Shown: positions 28,601 through 36,609 of the stretch, in pieces | How positions within the stretch are numbered: position 1 is the stretch's first letter | How the letters are laid out: the number at the start of each line of letters is the position of its first letter | Assembly: GCF_000717875.1 (NCBI RefSeq) | Contig: NZ_JOCT01000008.1 | Coordinates: forward strand, 112,741-176,740 | Direction: 5' to 3' | From: Streptomyces sp. NRRL S-455 | GTDB taxonomy: Bacteria > Actinomycetota > Actinomycetes > Streptomycetales > Streptomycetaceae | Length of the DNA: 64,000 bases | The notes under the pieces: generated by a model | The model's database searches: none | The model's input: the letters and a program-made list of their open reading frames with translations, nothing else | Told to the model about the DNA's origin: nothing | Program-made: the position numbers and the translations under genes

Positions 28601-28935
28601 TTGTCGTCGGCCCGGCCCACCAGGCCGCCCTTGACCGCGTCGAGCTGCCCGGCGACCTGCTCGGTCTGCCCGGGCGCCGTGGCGATCATCATGGTGACGG
28701 TCTTGTCACCGTCGGCCTTGGCCTCGGCGAGCAGGTCCGCGTCGTCCGAACCGAGCTTGTCGTGCGCGGACTTGACGTCGGCGTCGGCCGGGGCGGACGC
28801 GCCCGGCTCGTCGGCGGCGAAGGCCAGCGGGACCGGCCCGGCCGCGGAGAGCGCGGCGACGAGACCGGCGGCCACGGCGATGCGCGCCACACGTCTCCGG
28901 CTCGATATCGGATCACGCTGGGAGCTGTTGGTCAT
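25645..28935 (-). CDS. Secreted subtilisin-family (S8) serine protease
   Basis: A 1096-residue exported protease. A long basic signal (RRRVARIAVAAGLVAALSAAG) leads to an I9-like prodomain (about 60-165), then the S8 catalytic domain, interrupted by insertions. The triad is D210 (ILDSGVDLG), H388 (EHGTHVAGI) and S581 (GTSMASP), with the oxyanion Asn in ISAGNSGPG. C-terminal beta domains include a PPC-like domain (VPAGAKSLDVAIGNVSDAAADLDLAVYD in outline). Such enzymes process or degrade extracellular protein during nutrient use and development. ATG at 28935 is favoured over 28941 because AAGG stands seven bases before it. Confidence 0.92.
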   Translation of the reverse strand: MTNSSQRDPISSRRRVARIAVAAGLVAALSAAGPVPLAFAADEPGASAPADADVKSAHDKLGSDDADLLAEAKADGDKTVTMMIATAPGQTEQVAGQLDAVKGGLVGRADDKLGYVRATVPTAKADSAIAAATKLSSVHGIDLREEIPLDDPTPSADTAKGAEATGTYPAPGKKTPAENPYNPSFETGAVDFVEDHPKADGRGITIGILDSGVDLGHPALQKTTTGERKIVDWVTATDPVVDGDNTWRRMDTSVAGPTFTHDGSAWTAPAGSYRISTFKESYTTGGDAAGDANRDGDTTDDWGVLYDPATGTVRVDLNDNRDFGDDTPMKPYKDGFQIGYFGTDDPKTDVAERQPFVVEIRKDVVLNAAGAKADFVNIGVIESEHGTHVAGITAANGLFGGKMDGAAPGAKLVSSRACTWSGGCTNVALTEGMIDLVTKRGVDIVNMSIGGLPALNDGNNARAELYTRLIDEYGVQLVISAGNSGPGANTIGDPALADKVISVGASVSKETWAANYGSVVEKKYAMMPFSSRGPREDGGFTPTLVAPGAAINTIQTWLPGAPVAEAGYSLPAGYGMLQGTSMASPQAAGAAALLLSAAKQKRIDLTPATLRTALTSTADHIKGVQAYEEGAGLMNIEDAWDAIRDGATSHAYTVKAPVDTAIDQFLKTPGFGTGLYDREGGLKAGQKKTYEVTITRTSGADKAIRHELHFENNAGGTFRIVGSDEVKLPLNKPVTVKVQAAPKSAGLKSAILEVDDPRTEGIDKQVLHTVVVAQPLKYSFSAAGSVQRNSSQHYFVTVPEGARTLEVAMSGLKDKSQTRFISIHPYGTPADPTSTINCYPNYPNPANTCRPDVRSYADPQPGVWEIEVESRRTSPLLDNPYKLDVAVLGAAFEPETVTVPEAKVGTPATASWKVTNRLAAIDGKLAGGPLGSAKTARPSIKQGEAQTTTVEVPAGAKSLDVAIGNVSDAAADLDLAVYDAAGKQVGSSADGDSEESVSVPSPAAGTYTIEVVGYGVPSGTTAYDYRDVFFSASLGSVSVDGSAVKLGTGDSATVSGSVTAAAAAPEGREFFGQVQLVNARGTVAGLGSVKIEKVVP

Positions 28936-29155
28936 CGGCATCCCTTGCAGGTAAAGGAACGAGCGGGAAGCAACCGGGATCGATCGGTCCTGGTCGCAAC
29001 GGTCCGGTACGCGAACCCGGACGATCGCACAGCTTTACGCAAGGTGAGGTTCTTTGGGGAGGGTTGACCGAACCGAAATGGATGTATGGGGAAAACCCCC
29101 GATGCGTTTTGCGGGCATCGGTCCAGAAGGCGGCGAAATCGGTTAACGTCCCGGA

Positions 29156-29683
29156 GTGCGACAGAAGTTGAGGGTGGCGGCCTACGCCATATGCGTCCGT
29201 GACGGACAGATCCTGCTCGCCCGCTCACCCGCCGCATGGGGGTCCCCCCTGCTCGAGCGCAGCCGAGAGCTTGGGGGAGGCACCCCCGAGTGGGTCGTGC
29301 CGGGCGGCGGCATGGAACACGGCGAGGACCCTTACGACACCGTCCGCCGGGAAGTCGAGGAGGAGACCGGCTACCGCATCGAGGTCACCGGACTGCTCGG
29401 CGTGGACTCCTCCCGCCACACCTTCCGTGAACGTTTCGGACGCTCCGTCGACCATCACGGCGTCCGGCTCGTCTACGAGGGCCGCGTCATCGGCGGCGAA
29501 CTACGCAACGAGGTGGGCGGCTCCACGGACCTCGCCGCCTGGCAGGACCTGGACGCGGTGCCCGGACTGGTCCGGGTGCGGATGGTCGACATCGCCCTGC
29601 GCCTGTGGCGGGAGCGGCCGGTGACCGGACGGCTCATCGGCACCGCGGACGTGGAACAGGCGCAGGAACAGGCGCCGGAATAG
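29156..29683 (+). CDS. Nudix hydrolase carrying an in-frame repeat insertion
   Basis: A 175-residue Nudix hydrolase, which would cleave a nucleoside diphosphate linked to another group. The Nudix box is complete: GGGMEHGEDPYDTVRREVEEETGYRI. Before it, residues 28-42 (WGSPLLERSRELGGG) are encoded by a 42-bp palindromic repeat element (29238-29279) and interrupt the usual strand leading to the Nudix loop. The reading frame is kept, so the gene may still be functional. The substrate is unknown. Start is GTG at 29156. Confidence 0.88.
   Translation: MRQKLRVAAYAICVRDGQILLARSPAAWGSPLLERSRELGGGTPEWVVPGGGMEHGEDPYDTVRREVEEETGYRIEVTGLLGVDSSRHTFRERFGRSVDHHGVRLVYEGRVIGGELRNEVGGSTDLAAWQDLDAVPGLVRVRMVDIALRLWRERPVTGRLIGTADVEQAQEQAPE
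29238..29279. repeat. Small GC-rich palindromic repeat, copy 1 (in Nudix gene)
   Basis: The element starts GGGGGTCCCCCCTGCTCGA, continues GCGCAGCCG and ends AGAGCTTGGGGGAG. Its ends are near-complementary. Copy 2 at 49367-49399, in the opposite orientation, lacks exactly the nine central bases GCGCAGCCG and otherwise matches. From memory this sequence is dispersed in many Streptomyces genomes. Confidence 0.85.
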
Positions 29684-29914
29684 GTGCAGTACCCCGGAAG
29701 ATGAACACCGAGTGACCGACTCCGGGCCGTTCCAGGAGCGGCCGACGACGCACAGGGTCATCCAAGATCCACGTACGGTGATCGGCGCTGCCCGTTGCCG
29801 CGTCGTTTACGCGCAGGCCATTCCCGGTGCCAACGATCGAGTACGAGCGGGACGTTCGCGTGGCGGACGCCCCGCGACCACTGCCGACGCGTTCGCACTC
29901 GGGGAGAGAAGCGC

Positions 29915-31681
29915 ATGTCGCGCACACGCTCAGTCGCCGGCTCCGGCCAGGGCATCCACCGCCGTTCCGTCCTCGCCGCCTCCGGAGCGGTCGCCCTCTC
30001 CGCGGGCGTCGGCTACGCCCTGCGGCCCAGCGACAGCCGAGCGGCCACGACGGCCAAGGAGACCACCGAGGCCGTCGCGGCCTCCTCACGCCAGGCACCG
30101 GCCGCACCGCTGGCCCCCTACACCAAGGGCACCACCCTGGCGTCCGTCTCCGCCCCGCGCACCGGCTCCGGCACCGGCTACCGGCGCCTGGGCGACGGCC
30201 CCGGCTGGCAGCGCGTCGTCCGCAGCGACCTGGCCGCGCCCAAGTCCGGCCGCACCGCACGCCGTACCGCGCTCGCCGCGTTCGTGCAGCTGACCGACCT
30301 CCACATCATCGACGCCCAGCACCCACTGCGCCTGGAGTACCTCCGCTCGGCGGACATCCACGCCTGGCGGCCGCACGAGGCGCTGACCGTGCAGGGCGCC
30401 ATCGGGCTCGTGGAGCGGATCAACGCCCTCCGCGGGGCCCCGGTCACCGGCTCGCCGCTGCACTTCGCCATGACCACCGGCGACAACACGGACAACAACG
30501 CCAAGTCCGAGCTGGAGTGGTTCCTGAAGGTCATGAGCGGCGGGCGCATCACACCCAACACCGGCGACCCGCGCCGGTACGAGGGCGTCCAGAACAGCGG
30601 CCTCAAGCAGTACTGGCAGCCCGACGCCGCCGTCCGCGACAGCGACAAGCAGGTCGGCTTCCCGCACCTCGACGGCTTCCTGAAGGCCGCCATCCGCGAG
30701 GTGCGCAGCCCCGGCCTCAACCTGCCCTGGTACTCCACGGTCGGCAACCACGACTCCATGCCGATGGGCTGCTACGCCTCACACGGCGACTCCTACCTCA
30801 CTGAACTCGCCGTCGGCGGCAAGAAGCTGATGAACGTGTCCGCGGCCGAGGCGCAGCGGCTCCAGTCCCTCATCAAGAAGGCCCGGGATCCCGAGGGGGT
30901 CAGCTACCACGACTTCCTCAAGTCCCACGCCCGTGACGCCCGTTCGGTCACTCCCGACGAGAGCCGCGCCCCCTTCACCCCCACCGAGTACCTCAAGGCC
31001 CACCTGAACCCGGCCTACCGCGGCGTGGGCCCCGTCGGCCACGGCTACTCCTCGGCCAACCTCGACACGGGCACCCAGTACTACGCCTTCCGCGTCTCCG
31101 ACGACGTCATCGGCATCAGCCTGGACACCACCGACGCGGGCGGCCACTACGAAGGCTCGCTCGGCACGGCCCAGTTGAAGTGGCTCGACAGGACACTGCG
31201 GAAGAACAAGGACTCCTACGCGGTGATCTTCAGCCATCACACCAGCAAGACGATGACGAACACCCGCCGCGACCCGGCCCGCCCGGACGAGCGCCGGCAC
31301 ACCGGCCAGGAGGTCCTCGCCCTGCTCGGCGGCCACCGCAACGTGCTCGCCTGGGTGAACGGCCACATCCACAAGAACGTCATCACACCGCACTCCCTGT
31401 CCGGCGGCGGCTCCTTCTGGGAGATCTCCACGGCCTCCCACGTCGACTACCCCCAGCTCGCCCGGGTCATCGAGCTGACCGACAACAAGGACGGCACGAT
31501 CTCCTTGTTCACCACCCTGGTGGAGTCCTCGGCCCCGTCCTACACGGACTTCTCCGACCTCTCCCAGACCGGCCTCGCGGCCCTCTACCGCGAGCTCTCC
31601 CTCAACGCCCCCGGCGCGAACCCGAACCTCGGCGGCGACCCGGAGGACCGCAACACGGAGCTGGTGCTGAAGAAGGGCTGA
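29915..31681 (+). CDS. Tat-exported metallophosphoesterase (TIGR03767-like)
   Basis: A 588-residue calcineurin-type phosphoesterase. The N-terminus has a Tat signal (IHRRSVLAASGAVALSAG). Metal-binding motifs are in order: DLHIIDAQH, TTGDNTDNN, GNHDSMP, FSHHTSK and NGHIHKN. The spacing is wide because large loops are inserted, as in the TIGR03767 group from actinobacteria. It would act outside the membrane on a phosphate ester, possibly for phosphate scavenging; no PHO box was recognised upstream. ATG at 29915 follows GGGGAGAGAAG. Bases 29684-29914 upstream hold only its promoter region. Confidence 0.88.
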   Translation: MSRTRSVAGSGQGIHRRSVLAASGAVALSAGVGYALRPSDSRAATTAKETTEAVAASSRQAPAAPLAPYTKGTTLASVSAPRTGSGTGYRRLGDGPGWQRVVRSDLAAPKSGRTARRTALAAFVQLTDLHIIDAQHPLRLEYLRSADIHAWRPHEALTVQGAIGLVERINALRGAPVTGSPLHFAMTTGDNTDNNAKSELEWFLKVMSGGRITPNTGDPRRYEGVQNSGLKQYWQPDAAVRDSDKQVGFPHLDGFLKAAIREVRSPGLNLPWYSTVGNHDSMPMGCYASHGDSYLTELAVGGKKLMNVSAAEAQRLQSLIKKARDPEGVSYHDFLKSHARDARSVTPDESRAPFTPTEYLKAHLNPAYRGVGPVGHGYSSANLDTGTQYYAFRVSDDVIGISLDTTDAGGHYEGSLGTAQLKWLDRTLRKNKDSYAVIFSHHTSKTMTNTRRDPARPDERRHTGQEVLALLGGHRNVLAWVNGHIHKNVITPHSLSGGGSFWEISTASHVDYPQLARVIELTDNKDGTISLFTTLVESSAPSYTDFSDLSQTGLAALYRELSLNAPGANPNLGGDPEDRNTELVLKKG

Positions 31682-31725
31682 AACGTCGCCAGGGGGAAAC
31701 GGGGCGAGCCGCCCCCACCCCACAC

Positions 31726-31762
31726 GAGGAGGGGCCACCGGCACCCCCGGCGGCCCCTCCTC
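31726..31762. terminator. Terminator after the metallophosphoesterase
   Basis: GAGGAGGGGCC pairs with GGCCCCTCCTC, an 11-bp perfect stem between converging genes. Confidence 0.75.
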
Positions 31763-31791
31763 TCCCCTCCTGGTTCCGTCCCCGGCCCTCA

Positions 31792-32832
31792 CTACCGGGG
31801 CAGGACCACGACGTACGCGGCCGGATCGCGGCCGGCCGCCGCCATCAGGGCCGTGCGGATCACCGTCGCCTGCTGTTCCAGTGAATCGCGGAGCTTCCTG
31901 GGCGTGATGTGGACGACCGTGATGCCGAGCCGCTCCAGATGCTCGCGCTTGCGGGCGTACTCGGACCACATGGTGTCGTCGTCCTGCCGGGGCGCCCGTG
32001 TGTCCAGTTCCAGCGCCACCGCCTGCTCGGGCCAGTAGGCGTCCAGACCCCCGAGGTAGGGGCCGCCGGGCAGCCGCAGGTCCACGTTCCACACCGGGTC
32101 GGGCAGGCCGTACTCGCGCACCATCCGGTACAGGCGGTCCTCCGCGCGTGCCCGGCCCTCGGCGAGCAGGGACTCCACCGCGTCCACCACGTGCGGACGG
32201 CTCAGCAGCCGCGCCTGGTTCAGTTCCCGCACCACCGCGGCGGCCTCGCAGTGGGCGCCGCGTACCGCCTCCGTCATCAGCCTGCGCACGACATCGGCGT
32301 CCTGGAGTCCGGCCACCGCGTCGGCCAGGGCGCGGGCCACCGGGGCCACCGGCAGGCCCGTGACCTGCTCGGGGGTGGGCAGCGAGGAGCTTCGGACGAT
32401 GCGTGCGCAGCCCGTGGAGCGCAGTCGGCGCATCCGGGGGACCAGGACGTCGATCGCCTCCAGGGACGGCAGCGGGGGAGTGCCGGAGAAGCCGTGCAGC
32501 GTCAGGGCGGCCAGGCCCGTGATCATCGCCTCGGGGTGGGCCGGGGGGTGGGAGCCGCCCGCGCCGGGCTGGGTGGGGACCCCGGTGCCGCGCTCCCGCG
32601 TCGCGTACATCAGCACCGCGTGCAGCCGCTCCTCGCTGGTCGGCGGGCCGGGGTGGAGCAGGACGACGCCCGGGAGGAGCTGCTGCCAGGGCCCGCCGGG
32701 GCGGCACTGCTCGTTCGTCTGGGCGGTCGGGACACCGTGCGTGCGGAGCTGAGTGACCGTCATCACCCGGAGCCGGGCTCGGCCGGACAGCTCGTGCAGG
32801 GGGCGGGGGGAGAGCGGGGTGTTGTGGTTCAT
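31792..32832 (-). CDS. AbiEi-like / DUF559-type protein, orphan
   Basis: A 346-residue cytoplasmic protein. The N-terminal 80 residues resemble the AbiEi antitoxin wing-helix region common in actinobacteria (a helix, then WQQLLPGVVLLHPG). The C-terminal 110 residues resemble the DUF559/Vsr fold, a PD-(D/E)xK nuclease relative: GGLDAYWPEQAVALELDT, then WSEYARKREHLERLGITVVHITPRKL. The acidic D...ELD pair would be the metal site. No AbiEii toxin gene lies beside it, so it is not a complete type IV toxin-antitoxin pair. Its role is unknown. ATG at 32832 is chosen. Confidence 0.65.
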   Translation of the reverse strand: MNHNTPLSPRPLHELSGRARLRVMTVTQLRTHGVPTAQTNEQCRPGGPWQQLLPGVVLLHPGPPTSEERLHAVLMYATRERGTGVPTQPGAGGSHPPAHPEAMITGLAALTLHGFSGTPPLPSLEAIDVLVPRMRRLRSTGCARIVRSSSLPTPEQVTGLPVAPVARALADAVAGLQDADVVRRLMTEAVRGAHCEAAAVVRELNQARLLSRPHVVDAVESLLAEGRARAEDRLYRMVREYGLPDPVWNVDLRLPGGPYLGGLDAYWPEQAVALELDTRAPRQDDDTMWSEYARKREHLERLGITVVHITPRKLRDSLEQQATVIRTALMAAAGRDPAAYVVVLPR

Positions 32833-32935
32833 GACCGGGAATTTCCCGCGTCCGATCCACCGCTTAACCGCTGTTACACGTCCGTCGACAAATGCGGACA
32901 AGGGCGCACTAAAGGACGCATGTTCGGGTGCCGAA

Positions 32936-32969
32936 AACCCCTGGTCCGTTCGGGTGCGGGCCAGGGGTT
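32936..32969 (-). terminator. Terminator after the second pepN
   Basis: AACCCCTGG pairs perfectly with CCAGGGGTT around a 16-base loop; a TTTTCGG run follows on the minus strand. Confidence 0.75.
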
Positions 32970-33030
32970 ACGGCTGTGATTGCCTGAATTCCGTAACGGT
33001 GACGGAACCGCGGATCTCAGGCCAAAGCTG

Positions 33031-35607
33031 TTAGCCGGCGGTCGCGTCGCAGGCCTGCCCCCGCAGTGCCCGCGCCAGATCGTCCCGTGCCTCCAGCACC
33101 AGCCGGCGCAGGGCCGGGGCCGCCTCGCGGTGGGAGTCCAGCCACGCGTCGGTGGCGTCGAGGGTCGCCCGGGACTGCTGGAGCGACGGGAACAGGCCCT
33201 GCACCAGGTGCATGCCGATCTGGATCGACCGCTCGGACCAGACGCGCTCGATCGCCGCGAAGTACTTGTCCGCGTACGGGGCGAGCAACTCCCGCTGCGA
33301 GCCCTGGGTGAACCCCGCGATCGTCGCCTCGACCATGGCGTTGGACAGCGCGTCCGACTCCACGACCTGCGCCCAGGCCTGGGCCTTGACCGCCTCCGAC
33401 GGGCGGGCCGCCAGACACCGCACCTGGTGGCGCTTGCCCGAGGCCGTGTCGTCCCTGGCCAGCTCCTCGGCCAGGGCCTTCTCGTCCACCGCCCCGTGCG
33501 CGGCCAACGGCTCCAGGAACACCCAGCGCAGCTCCTGGTCCAGGTCGAGCCCCTCGACCGTCGCCGTGCCCTCCAGCAGGCCCCGCAGCAGCTCGAAGTC
33601 GGGCTCGGTGGTGGCCGTCCGGGCGAAGAAGCGCGCCCAGGCGAGCTGCTGCTCGCTGCCCGGCTCGGCCTGCCGCAGCTCGCGCCGCGCGCCCTCGGCG
33701 AGCAGTCGGCCGCCGGCCTCACGCCAGTCGGCCGCCGCGTAGTGCGTGAGGGCCGACTCGGCCCACGCGTGCAGCATCTGGAGCACGCCGATCTCGGACT
33801 CGCGCCCCGCGAACCGCAGCACCAGGTCCACGAAGTGCCGGGCCGGGAGCAGCGCGTCCCGGGTCATGTTCCACAGCGCCGACCAGCACAGGGCGCGGGC
33901 GAGGGGATCCGTGACCGACCCCAGGTGCTCGCGCAGGGTCGCCAGCGAGGTCTCGTCGAAGCGGATCTTGCAGTACGTCAGGTCGTCGTCGTTGACCAGG
34001 ACGAGGTCGGGAGCGCCGGCGCCTGCGAGGTCCGTCACGACCGTCCGTGCTCCCTCGACGTCGGTCTCGACGCGCGCGTACCGCTCGAGCGCCCCCGCGT
34101 CCGTCACCCGGTACAGGCCCACCGCGACCCGGTGCGGGCGCAGTTCGGGATGCGACTCGGCCGCATCCTGCACCACCGCCAGCTCCTCGACCCGGCCGTC
34201 CGCGCCGAGCAGCACCTGCGGCGTCAGCGAGTTCACCCCGGCCGTCTGGAGCCAGGAGCGGGCCCACCCGCTCATGTCCCGGCCGCTGGTCTCCTCCAGC
34301 ACCGACAGCAGGTCACCGAGGCGCGTGTTGCCGTACGCGTGCCGCTTGAAGTAGCGCCGGGCACCCTCCAGGAACGCGTCCTCGCCGACGTAGGCCACGA
34401 GCTGCTTCAGCACCGACGCGCCCTTGGCGTATGTGATGCCGTCGAAGTTCAGCTTGGCGTCCTGCAGGTCGCGGATGTCCGCCGTGACCGGGTGCGTGGA
34501 GGGCAGCTGGTCGGCCCGGTAGGCCCAGGCCTTGCGGCGGTTGGCGAAGGTGATCCAGCCGTTCTCGAAACGGGTCGCGCCGACCAGCGAGAACGCGCCC
34601 ATGAAGTCGGCGAACGACTCCTTCAGCCACAGGTCGTCCCACCACTCCATGGTGACCAGGTCGCCGAACCACATGTGCGCCATCTCGTGCAGCACGACGT
34701 TGGCCCGGCCCTCATAGGACGCCTGCGTCACCTTCCCGCGGAAGATGAACTCCTCCCGGAACGTCACCAGACCCGGGTTCTCCATCGCGCCCAGGTTGTA
34801 CTCGGGCACGAACGCCTGGTCGTACTTCCCGAACGGGTACGGGTAGTCGAAGCGGTCGTGGAAGAAGTCCAGGCCCTGCTTGGTGACGAGGAAGACGTCC
34901 TCGGCGTCGAAGTGGGGCGCGAGCCCCTTGCGGCACAGGGCACCGAGCGGGATCTCCAGGGTCGTGCCGTCCGCGAACGTACGGGAGTACGAGTCCGTCA
35001 CGTAGTGGTACGGGCCCGCCACCACACAGGTGATGTACGTGGAGATCGGCTTGGTCTCGGCGAACCGCCAGACCCCGTCGGCCTTCTCCCCGGTCCCGTT
35101 GCTCCACACCGTCCAGCCCTCGGGTGCCCGCACCTCGAAGCGGTACGGGGCCTTGAGGTCGGGCTGCTCGAAGTTCGCGAAGACCCGGCGGGAGTCGGCC
35201 GGTTCGTACTGGGTGTACAGGTACACCTCGCCGTCCTCGGGGTCGACGAAGCGGTGCAGGCCCTCGCCGGTGCGCGAGTAGGCGCACTGGGCGTCGACGA
35301 TCAGCTCGTTGTCGGCAGCCAGGTCCTCCAGCGTGATCCGGGAGCCGTCGAAGACCTCGCCGGGGTCCAGATCACGGCCGTTGAGCGAGACGGACGTCAC
35401 GCTCGGCGCGATCAGGTCGGCGAAGCTGCTCGCGCCCGGCTCGTTGCAGCGGAACCGGACGGTCGTGACGGACCGGAACGTGCGGGGACCGCCGGTGTCG
35501 TCCGCGCCGACCGCGGACCGCAGGTCGAGGGACACCTCGTACCCGTCGACGCCGATCAGGGCGGCCCGCTCACGGGCCTCGTCGCGGGACAGATTCTCAC
35601 CGGGCAC
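33031..35607 (-). CDS. pepN: Aminopeptidase N, M1 family (second paralogue)
   Basis: An 858-residue zinc aminopeptidase, the same length as the paralogue at 19534-22110. GAMEN is at 273-277. The zinc site is HEMAH (H307, H311) with E330 in LKESFA; base E308. The N-terminal motif MPGENLSRDEA and the ERAP1-like C-terminus align throughout with the other copy, but many surface residues differ, so this is an old duplication. Cytoplasmic peptide recycling is the expected role. GTG at 35607 follows GAGGAG. Confidence 0.95.
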   Translation of the reverse strand: MPGENLSRDEARERAALIGVDGYEVSLDLRSAVGADDTGGPRTFRSVTTVRFRCNEPGASSFADLIAPSVTSVSLNGRDLDPGEVFDGSRITLEDLAADNELIVDAQCAYSRTGEGLHRFVDPEDGEVYLYTQYEPADSRRVFANFEQPDLKAPYRFEVRAPEGWTVWSNGTGEKADGVWRFAETKPISTYITCVVAGPYHYVTDSYSRTFADGTTLEIPLGALCRKGLAPHFDAEDVFLVTKQGLDFFHDRFDYPYPFGKYDQAFVPEYNLGAMENPGLVTFREEFIFRGKVTQASYEGRANVVLHEMAHMWFGDLVTMEWWDDLWLKESFADFMGAFSLVGATRFENGWITFANRRKAWAYRADQLPSTHPVTADIRDLQDAKLNFDGITYAKGASVLKQLVAYVGEDAFLEGARRYFKRHAYGNTRLGDLLSVLEETSGRDMSGWARSWLQTAGVNSLTPQVLLGADGRVEELAVVQDAAESHPELRPHRVAVGLYRVTDAGALERYARVETDVEGARTVVTDLAGAGAPDLVLVNDDDLTYCKIRFDETSLATLREHLGSVTDPLARALCWSALWNMTRDALLPARHFVDLVLRFAGRESEIGVLQMLHAWAESALTHYAAADWREAGGRLLAEGARRELRQAEPGSEQQLAWARFFARTATTEPDFELLRGLLEGTATVEGLDLDQELRWVFLEPLAAHGAVDEKALAEELARDDTASGKRHQVRCLAARPSEAVKAQAWAQVVESDALSNAMVEATIAGFTQGSQRELLAPYADKYFAAIERVWSERSIQIGMHLVQGLFPSLQQSRATLDATDAWLDSHREAAPALRRLVLEARDDLARALRGQACDATAG

Positions 35608-35745
35608 GGGCAGTACTCCTCGAACCTCGTCGGATACGGCGGATCAGCACGATCCTGCCACGTGCCCCTGACCCGGGGCGGCCGGGAATGACCGGGGCGA
35701 GCAGCGGCGTTTCCCCGGGGAAACGGCTTACTCACGAGGAGAGAC

Positions 35746-36384
35746 ATGTCGGACAAGACCCCCGTCGACTTCTGGTTCGACCCGCTGTGCCCCTGGGCGT
35801 GGATGACCTCTCGCTGGGTGCTGGAGGTGGAGAAGGTCAGGGACATCAAGGTCCGCTGGCACCTCATGAGCCTCGCCGTCCTCAACGAGGACAAGCTGGA
35901 CGAGCTGCCCGAGGAGTACCGCGAACTGCTGGAGACCAAGGCGTGGGGTCCCGTCCGGGTCGTCATCGCGGCACAGCAGGAGCACGGCGCCGAGGTGCTG
36001 GGCGACCTCTACACCGCGCTCGGCACCCGCATCCACAACCAGGGCGAGGGGCCCGGCAAGGAGACGGTCGCCGCCGCCCTGAAGGACGTCGGCCTGCCCG
36101 AGTCGCTCATGGAGCACTGGGACGGCACTCGCTACGAGCCCGAGCTCCGCGCCTCCCACAAGGAGGGCATCGACAAGGTCGGCCAGGAGGTCGGCACCCC
36201 GGTCATCGCCGTGCCCGGCACCGACGGCGAGCAGATCGCCTTCTTCGGCCCCGTCGTCACCCCGGCCCCGCAGGGCGAGGAGGCCGCCCGCCTCTGGGAC
36301 GGCACCCTCGCCGTGGCCTCGGTCCCCGGCTTCTACGAGATCAAGCGCACCCGCACCAAGGGCCCGGACTTCTCCAACCTGTAG
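35746..36384 (+). CDS. DsbA-family protein, like mycothiol-dependent nitroreductase Rv2466c
   Basis: A 212-residue thioredoxin-fold protein. The active site FDPLCPWAWMTSRW has C15 but Ala18 where the second Cys of CPWC would be. The rest follows the Mycobacterium tuberculosis Rv2466c pattern closely: KVRDI, SLAVLNE, AWGPVRVVIAAQQEHG, LYTALGTRIHNQG, FFGPVVTPAPQGEEA and the late KRTRT. Rv2466c uses mycothiol to reduce nitro compounds. A single-Cys version would need an external thiol such as mycothiol to finish the reaction (inference). It starts at ATG 35746 after GAGGAGAG and ends three bases from the converging zinc-ribbon gene. Confidence 0.85.
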   Translation: MSDKTPVDFWFDPLCPWAWMTSRWVLEVEKVRDIKVRWHLMSLAVLNEDKLDELPEEYRELLETKAWGPVRVVIAAQQEHGAEVLGDLYTALGTRIHNQGEGPGKETVAAALKDVGLPESLMEHWDGTRYEPELRASHKEGIDKVGQEVGTPVIAVPGTDGEQIAFFGPVVTPAPQGEEAARLWDGTLAVASVPGFYEIKRTRTKGPDFSNL

Positions 36385-36387
36385 GGC

Positions 36388-36609
36388 TCACCCGGCGGGG
36401 GCGGCTTCCGGGTTCTCAAGGTCCTCCGGGAGCCGGCCCCCGCCGGCCTGATGGCTCCAGGGCTGGTACCACCGGCAGCCCGGAGCGGTGCAGCGCCACA
36501 AATCCGTGCGTTCCGTTCCGAGCGCCTTTCTCTCCTCGGGTTCGAGCGGCCTGAACACCTGCGTGCCGCTGCCGCCACAGGTCGGGCAGTGCTTGTCTCT
36601 GAAGAACAT
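36388..36609 (-). CDS. Small zinc-ribbon-like protein
   Basis: A 73-residue protein whose ATG shares a base with the stop of the GDPD gene (TGATG) and has AGGAGGGG as ribosome site. It contains HCPTCGGSG and WRCTAPGCRWYQPW, giving a CxxC plus C-x4-C zinc-ribbon pattern. The C-terminal part is Pro/Glu-rich. It is the last gene of the sugar operon and its role is unknown. Confidence 0.65.
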   Translation of the reverse strand: MFFRDKHCPTCGGSGTQVFRPLEPEERKALGTERTDLWRCTAPGCRWYQPWSHQAGGGRLPEDLENPEAAPAG

